Shown here: positions 57,018 to 64,000 of the stretch, one piece after another
Numbering within the stretch: the stretch's first letter is position 1
Layout of the letters: the number at the start of each line of letters is the position of its first letter
Origin: Lucinisca nassula
Taxonomy: Eukaryota; Mollusca; Bivalvia; Lucinida; Lucinidae
Length of the DNA: 64,000 bases
NCBI GenBank assembly: GCA_963580285.1
Contig: OY757017.1
Location: 111,509,245-111,573,244, forward strand
Direction of reading: 5' to 3'
Program-made: the position numbers and the translations under genes
Notes under the pieces: generated by a model
The model's input: only the letters and a program-made list of their open reading frames with translations
Databases searched by the model: none
Told to the model about the DNA's origin: nothing

Positions 57018-57896
57018 GAAGTAAAAAATGACGAAGTAATGTTAGAAATAAATGACTCAAGAAATGATAATTTAACAAACACATTAGATTTAAAACATGC
57101 AAAAGAAAACATAATTGAGTCACAAGATTTTTGGCTGCAACATTTGGCGCTTAAGAACAGCGATAAAGAATGCATTCTTTCTAATGGAAAACTTAACTCT
57201 CAAATAATAGAAGCTGTGAACACTATCGCACGCAAACAGTTTCCCACAATTTCTGGTTTACAACTCACTGAAGGGGTCCCTAAATATATTTCAAATGAAC
57301 GTCGCTGGCATTTAGAACCAACAACAGCCATGCAAAACATCCCGAATGATAAAAGCCTTTCTTGTCAAATCCATCACACTGGTAGAGATCACTGGGTCGT
57401 TTCCTTTCGTGATGTAACCGACAGCCTTTTCATGTTCGACAGTCTCGGTTTTGATCGCCCTACACGAACTATAATGACACCCAGTCTTTCTATTCAGCTC
57501 GCTTTGCTATATGGGAAAAATTCCGAACAAGACCTAGAAATAATAATTATTGAGACCCAGAAACAAACAAACGGTGTTGACTGTGGCCTTTTTGCAATTG
57601 CCCATTTGGTTGAATTTTGCTCAACGGGAATTTTAAATCCAGATATTTCTTTCGACACGAAACAGATGAGGCCCCACCTGAGAACATGTTTAGAATCAGA
57701 AACCCTATTAAAATTTCCAACAATTAAAAAACGTCCTAATATCAGAAAGCGTATGCGCTCTAAACATAAGTCCATACCAGTCAAACTACATTGTTCATGT
57801 CGGTTACCAGATTGTGTCGGGGAAATGGCAAAATGCGAATCCTGTAAAATTAATTATCATACGTATGTTGCATCCCTAAACGTCCGACATCCCTAA
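56898..57896 (+). CDS. C48/Ulp1-like cysteine protease with truncated PHD finger
   Basis: 332 codons. Residues 75-275 form a Ulp1-type (SUMO-protease family) cysteine peptidase: His165 in 'GRDHWVVSF', Asp181 in 'MFDSLGF', Gln223 and Cys229 in 'TQKQTNGVDCGLFAIAH', all catalytic residues in order. Residues 297-322 begin a PHD zinc finger ('HCSCRLPDC', Cys313, Cys316, 'NYH'), but the last Cys ligands are lost where the 350-bp satellite starts (about 57872), giving the foreign tail 'VASLNVRHP'. C48 proteases accompany or fuse with transposases in several eukaryotic DNA transposons, including plant MULEs, and C48-PHD proteins occur in transposons of aquatic invertebrates. Here it follows the MULE frame by 16 bp, so both belong to one element. 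It may not be a separate gene but the C-terminal half of a fused ORF. Confidence 0.75.
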   Translation: MSKRIKLESPSNICTESDKEESPMSKRIKLEIPSNICTESEVKNDEVMLEINDSRNDNLTNTLDLKHAKENIIESQDFWLQHLALKNSDKECILSNGKLNSQIIEAVNTIARKQFPTISGLQLTEGVPKYISNERRWHLEPTTAMQNIPNDKSLSCQIHHTGRDHWVVSFRDVTDSLFMFDSLGFDRPTRTIMTPSLSIQLALLYGKNSEQDLEIIIIETQKQTNGVDCGLFAIAHLVEFCSTGILNPDISFDTKQMRPHLRTCLESETLLKFPTIKKRPNIRKRMRSKHKSIPVKLHCSCRLPDCVGEMAKCESCKINYHTYVASLNVRHP

Positions 57897-58616
57897 GTGT
57901 CCGACAAAATTTTAATTTCTCGCAAAATTGTTGGAAAGGTGGGGAATGTTCAATTATGACATTTTAAGGGAAAATTTCGAAAAAATTTTTTTTGGAAATA
58001 TTCGAAATTTAACTTCAATTTTTTTCTTGTCGGACATTTCGGGGTGCCCCATGCATCCCTAAGTGTCCGCCATCCCTAAATGTCCGACAACATGAAAATT
58101 GACTAAGAAAGCATTTTTATTGTTAATAATCAATCAATGATAAATAAAAAGACAAATTTAACGTTAAACCTATGTTAAAAATGTTCACCTTTGGAAACAA
58201 GCATTGCAATATATGAATCCGAATATACCGTCATCCTTAGATGTCCGCCAGCATGACAAGATCTTATTTTCTCGGGAAGATGTCCGAAACGGTGGAGAAT
58301 GATCAATTGTGACATTTTAAGTGAAAACTTCGCTTTTTTTCTCGAAAATATTCGAAATTTAACTTCATTTTTTTTCTTGTCGGACACTTAGGGATGACCC
58401 ATGCATCCCTAAGTGTCCGCCATCCCTAAATGTCCGACAACATGAAAATTGACTAAGAAAGCGTTTTTATTGTTAATAATCAATCAATGATAAATAAAAA
58501 GACAAATTCAACGTTAAACCTATGTTAAAAATGTTCACCTTTTGAAATAAGCATTGCAATATATGGATCCGAATATACCGGCATCCTTAGATGTCCGCCA
58601 GCATGACACAATCTTA

Positions 58617-59692
58617 GTATTTTGATGCACTTCTTCGGTTGTGCTTCTTTGTACAAAGCGTTAAGCGCTGTGAGCTGCGTAAAACCAAGCGTCAGCCAAT
58701 GAAAAGCGACGTTACATCATGACGTCGGGTTCCTACATAATATCGCAGGACATACTATTGATTTTTTTCTGACGCTATCCAATTAAAGGCCTCGTTAAAT
58801 ACGTAAGTGGATTAGAATTGAAATTTAACCCCCCCACCCACCATTACATTAACTTTGTAAAGGTCATTTTGGCGACGTTCCTTCCAATGTGTTGGGATTC
58901 TTGCCCGAGGTCGAGATGAAATGATATCTCAGGCCCCGTCGCCCAATCAAACCAATAAGGTGTATGCTTGAATGATCGGTCCTTCTCGCACATCTTCGTC
59001 TGGACAGGCTTAGAAACGCTGGGTGATTTGCCGTGTCCATGAGCAGTCGGTTTTGGCCCTGCCTAAGGGCATCATGCAGCCAGATCTGTTTCTTCAGGCC
59101 CTGATGGGAAGGGGGCCTCAGGTATCAGAGTTGTAGCCCTTTCATTGTAAACAGATAAATGTTTTGTTATTTCTGTGTATTAGCAAGTTTCAAAGCTCCA
59201 AATTTTGATTTTACACTTGTAAGCATAAATCTGACAAAGTTTCGCGCAACGTTATTGCCGTACGACGTCATCCAATGTATCGTCATAAAACGGTACCAAA
59301 CGAAGGCATCTTGAATAGAAAACTTGGCAATAATACATGGTATCTGCATGCCTGTTTCAGATTTTTAACATTAAGTATTTGTAGCTGTGCAATAGCATGA
59401 TTTTATATATTGCACGTTTTCATGAATAATTTGTTGATTACGTGCGAGCTTTTTTATATGGGTGAGCGAGTATTTGCATGTAATTATTATCTTTTCATGA
59501 GTCCGTCTCATTGTTCCATCCATTTCATGTTAAAATATATGATTGTTTAATTCTTGTGTTTGCTTAAATGTCTAATATAATTGTTATGTATGTAATCACT
59601 ATATATGTTTTACGAGGGCCTCAGGGAAGATTGGCTATGCCAACTGAGTAACCCTCTATAAATAAAGTCTACTTACTTACTTACTTACTTAG
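58617..59692 (+). mobile_element. 5'-truncated LINE 3' end inserted in the satellite
   Basis: Interrupts satellite unit 2 (host words 'gcatgacacaatctta' and 'tttctcgggaaa' are otherwise adjacent). It ends 'taaccctctataaataaagt' + (CTTA)n at 59668-59691, a LINE-type 3' terminus shared with the ATT-tailed SINEs. A decayed SINE-A (58845-59115) is nested in it. Confidence 0.65.
58845..59115 (-). mobile_element. SINE-A, decayed
   Basis: 'aaaggtcattttggcgacg', 'gatgaaatgatatctcagg', 'catcatgcagcc', head 'gccctgatgggaaggggg'. Confidence 0.65.
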
Positions 59693-60429
59693 TTTCTCGG
59701 GAAAATGTCCGAAACGGTGGAGAATGATCAATTGTGACATTTTAAGTGAAAAATTCGCTTTTTTTTTTCTCGAAAATATTCGAAATTTAACTTCATTTTT
59801 TTTTCTTGTCGGACACTTAGGGATGACCCATGCATCCCTAAGTGCCCGCCATCCCTAAATGTCCGACAACATGAAAATTGACTAAGAAAGCATTTTTATT
59901 GTTAATAATCAATCAATGATAAATAAAAAGACAAATTCAACGTTAAACCCATGTTAAAAATGTTCACCTTTGGAAATGCGCATTGCAATATATGGATCCG
60001 AATATGTCCGCAATCTCTAGATGTCCACCAGCATGACAAGTAACTTGGAAAATAGTTCTTACCGCTAATAATGAATAATGATTTATAAAGAAAAAGGTGA
60101 AGTAATTAAACCTATGCTAAAAAAGAATACCTTCGGACATATGCATCTTGATTGATATACACCTAAGTGGCCGTTAACATGAAAAACGGCTGATAAAGTA
60201 ATTTTATCATTAATAATCAAATATTATTAATTTGAAAAGTCAAATTAAAACGTGAAACCTATAATTTATAACTGGAGTTCCATGTGGCATACATAGAGAA
60301 TCTAACGAGTGCTCATGTATTACTGAATTTATCAAACGAGTTTAGGAACAAGTAAAACATGCGAGGCTTTACCGAGCATTTTATGCCTTTCCCCGCAACG
60401 AGCCTAATAAATTCAACAATACACGATCA

Positions 60430-60468
60430 CGATGAAAAAATGAAAAAAAAAAAAAAAAAAAAAAAAAC
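60430..60468. repeat. Poly-A tract
   Basis: About 27 A residues (60441-60467). Confidence 0.95.
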
Positions 60469-60554
60469 GGATAAATCAGCAAAATGGTTGAATGACAGAA
60501 AAGGGGATATATTCTGATAAAATTAAATAAAAAAACCTCCATTTTTCTTTCTTC

Positions 60555-60770
60555 TTCTTGTAACGAAAACATGCCTATACAATTTTATTGGAACCTTTAC
60601 CCCCCCCCCCCCCCCACCCCCAAACAAAAACTAAAAAAATGTTGAGTCAGTGATACTTATAATGATATTTTACTTCTTTTATGCTCCAAACACAGATTGT
60701 GGTAATTCAATGACGTTCTAACGAGTACCCACAATCTATGTTTTCTAATATACTAAACTTGATATTTTTC
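60555..60770. mobile_element. Palindromic MITE, internally deleted
   Basis: Outer end 'acgaaaacatgcctataca' (60561-60580), a C15 run (60600-60615), and the remaining core 'acgttctaacgagtaccca' (60711-60730). Confidence 0.6.
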
Positions 60771-60889
60771 TATTTAAATGTTAATTAAATAAATAATAAT
60801 AAAACATGTTTCATAACATAATTCATCTAAAATTTTGGAAAGCCTCTGTTTGAAAATTATATGGACAGCAGCTGTTTATTACAATCTAT

Positions 60890-61060
60890 TATATTCCATT
60901 CAATTCAAATTTTATTCACTTAAGCATATACAGCTCATCGTGATATACATACAAATAATTAAGTGAAGAATAGCATGAAAGTGAATTACTGGATGGGTCA
61001 ACATAAATAATAAATTGTCACACACAATACAAGTTTTCAGGCTACATACATTAACAGGTA
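60890..61060 (-). mobile_element. LINE 3' end fragment
   Basis: Minus-strand 'cttaagtgaataaaatttg' followed by 'aattgaatgg'. The upstream part matches 62020-62170 ('agaatagcatgaaagtgaa'). Confidence 0.5.
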
Positions 61061-61291
61061 TGTTAGAAAATATCAAATCCCGGAAGACATCTAGCGCCTA
61101 GCCAACGTCGAAACAACGTCGATACAAGATGTTGCATCGACGCCAATGCGACGCCGACCAGACGTCGAATGCCCGCAGTTTTCTACTTTATATGACAAGT
61201 ATGGATGCTAAAGTAGTGGTCATCATAATTTGTTACGTTGGTGGTCTGAAAATGTTTTCGAGAAATAAATGAAGTACTGATCACTTAACTC

Positions 61292-61550
61292 ATCACGAAC
61301 ACACGCCTATACAATTTTAACCCCTTAAAACTTTTTTGAAGAAAATCTGGAAATATTATCCTATTCCCGCTCTAGACCAGACCATGTGCACCCGTTATAT
61401 ACAGACCTGAACAGAGCAATCGTCAAAACCTCGATGAGGCGGGTCCTACGTGTACCCACCCACAATCCATATTCCAACCTGAATACAATATTTCTTTTTA
61501 AGTGGGGAGGGGCGGATACAATTACCATGTACTTGTATGGGTGTGTTTCC

Positions 61551-61553
<3 letters not shown>
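61292..61553. mobile_element. Palindromic MITE, diverged copy
   Basis: Ends ACGAACACACGCCTATACA (61297-61315) and TATGGGTGTGTTTCCGT (61536-61552), with a degraded core near 61425-61455. Confidence 0.6.

Positions 61554-61594
<41 letters not shown>
61554..61594. repeat. (AAT)n microsatellite
   Basis: About 13 units directly at the MITE end. Confidence 0.97.
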
Positions 61595-61649
61595 TTATGC
61601 ACATAGGTAAACGGTAAACTATTTCCATTCATAAAACCGTGTGACGTAG

Positions 61650-61735
61650 AAAACATGTGAAAAATATCAAGTAATCTGATTGGTTCAAAGTCAGAAATGG
61701 GTGTGGCTTAATTGAATATTCAGCAGGTTAAAGGT
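61650..61735. mobile_element. Half copy of the TTAACCCTT hairpin MITE
   Basis: 'gaaatgggtgtggcttaatt' + 'gaatattcagcaggttaaag', right half only. Confidence 0.65.
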
Positions 61736-62015
61736 TAACGTCCTCGTCAACACGGTATTTGTCATTTTTGGAAACGTTACTTGCGATTTTGTAGGGCTTC
61801 CCACCGAAGATGAAACGAAATGACTTCTCAAGCCCTGTAGTCCAATTATACCAATAGGGTAAATCAGCATAGACGGTACGACTCGAGCCGCTTTGCCTTT
61901 GCAGGCGGAAACCCTCCAAGCGGTTTAGTTTGACGCTTATGACCCACATATAGGGTTGCCGCGTCGTTAAACACAAACTCATCAGGTTTACCTGTACTAG
62001 TGCGCGGTCAGTTTC
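61736..62015 (-). mobile_element. SINE-A, decayed
   Basis: 'taacgtcctcgtcaacacgg' tail side, body 'gaaacgaaatgacttctcaa', head lost. An internal insertion near 61940-61985. Confidence 0.6.
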
Positions 62016-62175
62016 AGCATGAAAGGCATATACAGTTCAGCGTGCATACAAATAGATGAAGAACAGCATGAAAGGCATATACAGTTCAGCGTGCATACAA
62101 ATAGGTGAAGAATAGCATGCAAGTGAACATTGTCTTTCACAATATAAGTTTTCATGCTACCTACAAATAACATAC
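62016..62175. repeat. Tandem 48-bp duplication in a LINE 3' fragment
   Basis: 'atgaaaggcatatacagttc' + 'agcgtgcatacaaatag' is present twice in tandem (62019-62115). Confidence 0.75.
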
Positions 62176-62364
62176 ACCCTTAATTTTGTGCGATCTACAT
62201 GTAGGATCGCAGACCAGTTTGGTTGTAAAATTTTAACTTTACTCCAACGTTGATATAACACTGCAAAAGTTGGTGTCTGCAAAACAAGAGTGTTTGTCCG
62301 ATTGTCTTTGAGTGCAGGATGGGAAATGGATCGGACTATTTTATATAATCATTAAAATATTCCA

Positions 62365-62450
62365 TCTTATGCAAACAGTATACACCCTGATAAGACTACG
62401 CGTTCTTCGGCGTCTGATCTGGGTTTACACTGTCTGCCAAGCCCAACAGT
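62365..62450. repeat. GATCAGACGC-type hairpin
   Basis: 'gcaaacagtatacaccctga' and 'cttcggcgtctgatctgggt' form the family hairpin. Confidence 0.65.
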
Positions 62451-62472
62451 TGTTTACTTATGAGGGTTCCCC

Positions 62473-62570
62473 TTAATAGCGAAAAGGACTCCTTTTCGCG
62501 AAAAGGAGTTCTTTTCGCGAAAAGGACTTTACCCTAAATAGCGGAAAGGACTTTTTTTCTAAAAGGATCC
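62473..62570. repeat. Short TTTTCGCGAAAAGGA repeats
   Basis: Alternating direct and inverted copies of 'cgcgaaaaggac' and 'ccttttcgcg' (62477-62528), with a weaker copy at 62541-62567. Confidence 0.8.
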
Positions 62571-62794
62571 ATATTATATTGTTATAAATTAATTATTCAA
62601 TATTTTTTTAAAGATTTTCGGCTTCAGTTTTGCACAAACAATATATTTTTAGGCTTTTGTACTAGAAAACTTTATTTTTGTGGATTATTTCGCAAGTTTT
62701 GCTGGTGTGTTTTCTTTTGCTTTATCTATCCCCGATAACCGATGCACTACAAGAAAATGAATATATGTTGTAGAACAGATTCCACCAGTCAAGA

Positions 62795-63087
62795 CCCAGT
62801 CCCGCCCTTCGAGACTTGAAGAAATAGATGGGCTGCATGATGCTTCCACGCAGAGCTGAAACCGATCGCACACGAGTACTGGTAAACCGCTTAGGTGGAT
62901 CTAAGGCAAAGCGGTGCGAGTCGGACCGTCCATGCTTATGAACCCTATTGGTTTCATTTGGCGACAGGGCTTGAGATGTCATTTCATCTCAATGTCGGGT
63001 AAAAGTCCCACATAATTGGAAGTAACGTCTCCAAAATGACCTATACAGTGTTGACGGGGACGTTAACCCTCAAATCAAATAAACAAA
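62795..63087 (+). mobile_element. SINE-A, plus sense, with target duplication
   Basis: Head 'agtcccgcccttcgagactt', tail 'gacgttaaccctcaaatcaa' + ataaacaaa. The duplication ACCAGTCAAGA (62784-62794, 63088-63098) flanks it. Confidence 0.92.
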
Positions 63088-63150
63088 ACCAGTCAAGATG
63101 CCCTAATTTTTGCAGTATAACAATCTAATTTTTCTGAAACTAAGACTGAC

Positions 63151-63528
63151 TTGTCAGGTGAGACATGTATCTTAGCGTATTTGGTTGCCACTTTTTATTA
63201 TAATTTAAATTTTGCAAGGCTCGCTTTTTTGGACATCTCCTTCCTGAAGCCCGGGACTTCCGTAGAGTGTGGGCCATGTTTGCTGATGTTGCCCCGGTGG
63301 AAGACGCCTTTAAGTCCTAGGGCAGGCGTCTCTTGCCTGATGCCTCCAGTTGACATGTCTCATGAGCTACGTCGATCGGTGTGTGCTCGGCGGGGGATGT
63401 GCTGTGTTTGTCGGTTCTTGTCCATTATCCGTTTCGGTTTCAGAACTTTGGGGTTGAGAGACACACTGATGAAGATTAAATATCAGAAAGGCCTCTGTGT
63501 CACTAAATTTGGTATAGTTACGCCTTAA
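63151..63528 (+). CDS. Unrecognised 125-codon frame
   Basis: Open from 63151 to 63528. Cys-rich middle ('CARRGMCCVC') and no domain I recognise. G+C content of 63240-63440 is higher than the surroundings. No splice sites or repeat identity established. It could be a 5' UTR or coding start of an unrecognised LINE, an exon, or chance. Low confidence that it is a gene. Confidence 0.2.
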   Translation: MSGETCILAYLVATFYYNLNFARLAFLDISFLKPGTSVECGPCLLMLPRWKTPLSPRAGVSCLMPPVDMSHELRRSVCARRGMCCVCRFLSIIRFGFRTLGLRDTLMKIKYQKGLCVTKFGIVTP

Positions 63529-63634
63529 TTCAAACCGCATGGATTTTTGGATGCTAGTTTAAACCGAAAGAAAGCACAAGGTTACAAAGCACTCATATCT
63601 AATCGAAGACTGCATGTATTGTTTTTTCTTGTTT

Positions 63635-63932
63635 GTTTGTTTGTTTGATTTGACGTCTAACGTCCCTGTCAACACGGTATAGGTCATTTGAAGACGTTGC
63701 TTCCAATTTTTGGACTTTTACCCGACATTTATATGAGATGACATCTCAAGCCCTGTCGGCTAATGAAATCAATAGGCTTCATTCAAATGGACGGGTCGAC
63801 CCGCACGACTTTGCCTGGGTAGGCTTAGATCCTCTTAGCGGTCTACCAATACTTGTGTGCGGTCGGTTTCAGTTCCACGTGGAAGCGTCATGCAGTCCAT
63901 CTATTTCTTCAAGCCCCGATGGGCGGGGCCGT
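63635..63932 (-). mobile_element. SINE-A, intact with target duplication
   Basis: 298 bp flanked by GTTTTTTCTTGTTT (63621-63634, 63933-63946). Confidence 0.92.
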
Positions 63933-63946
63933 GTTTTTTCTTGTTT

Positions 63947-64000
63947 AGATATAAAAACTATATTAGACGATTCTAATGACCACCCACAATATGCAGTGTT
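63947..64000. mobile_element. Palindromic MITE fragment at the window edge
   Basis: 'agacgattctaatgaccacc' + 'cacaatatgcag' resembles one arm of the family. Confidence 0.45.

Larger units (their letters stand above)
57873..60260 (+). repeat. 350-bp satellite array
   Basis: Units of about 350 bp run from 'catgaaaattgactaagaaa' through 'aacgttaaacctatg' and 'cgaaatttaacttcat' to the boundary cluster 'gtcggacacttagggatg' / 'catccctaagtgtccgcc'. Clear unit starts: 58091, 58441, 59870. The first unit is partial and the last decays to about 60260. Minus-sense monomers occur at 25580 and 28770. Unit 2 is split by an insertion (58617-59692). Confidence 0.8.

Overview
The window reads as nuclear DNA of a metazoan, most likely a bivalve mollusc. 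It has no operon-like gene packing, its one recognisable host-like gene is spliced with GT-AG introns, and almost everything else is transposons, SINEs, palindromic MITEs, tandem cassettes and microsatellites of the kinds reported from bivalve genomes. The species cannot be fixed from the sequence alone. 

Layout. 1-1640 is a 28-bp minisatellite. 1641-6900 holds a tandem-cassette element carrying a hammerhead-ribozyme element, then two relics of one reverse transcriptase in opposite orientations. 6888-19580 is built on three related copies of a roughly 2-kb unit (a dead CR1/L2-like LINE plus about 0.9 kb downstream), each invaded differently: copy 1 by a tRNA SINE, a miniature LTR element (TRIM) and a cassette element; copy 2 by a 1440-bp transposon with 35-bp inverted ends; copy 3 left almost intact. 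19620-25500 holds a foldback element with nested SINEs, a 23-bp palindromic minisatellite, a tRNA SINE and palindromic MITEs. 25580-33600 holds another cassette, a mariner-like relic, a LINE endonuclease relic and a 2.2-kb direct duplication. 33575-38560 is cassette arrays, one with 14 tandem nuclear-receptor-type half-site pairs, plus long microsatellites. 38560-48600 is SINEs, MITEs and microsatellites. 

48994-57896 is the only region with convincing protein-coding content. Three exons encode a 206-residue SGNH-hydrolase-like protein. Intron 2 is filled by a near-identical 1.9-kb tandem duplication. Exon 3 overlaps, in another frame, the C-terminal part of a MULE-type transposase with a SWIM zinc finger. 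A separate frame follows with a C48/Ulp1-like cysteine protease and a broken PHD finger. The two long frames are offset across a 9-A run. 57880-60260 is a 350-bp-unit satellite that truncates the PHD finger and is itself split by a LINE 3' end. 60260-64000 is MITEs, SINEs and one unrecognised 125-residue frame. 

The commonest repeat is a roughly 300-bp SINE (called SINE-A here, about 19 copies or fragments), shown to be a retroposon by 10-15-bp target-site duplications. The strongest candidates for something undescribed are the TRIM at 7886-8406, whose 215-bp LTRs contain a tRNA-like Pol III promoter; the paired type I hammerhead ribozymes at 2237-2282 and 9916-9961; and the SGNH / MULE / Ulp1 / PHD locus. 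All calls are by eye, without database searches.
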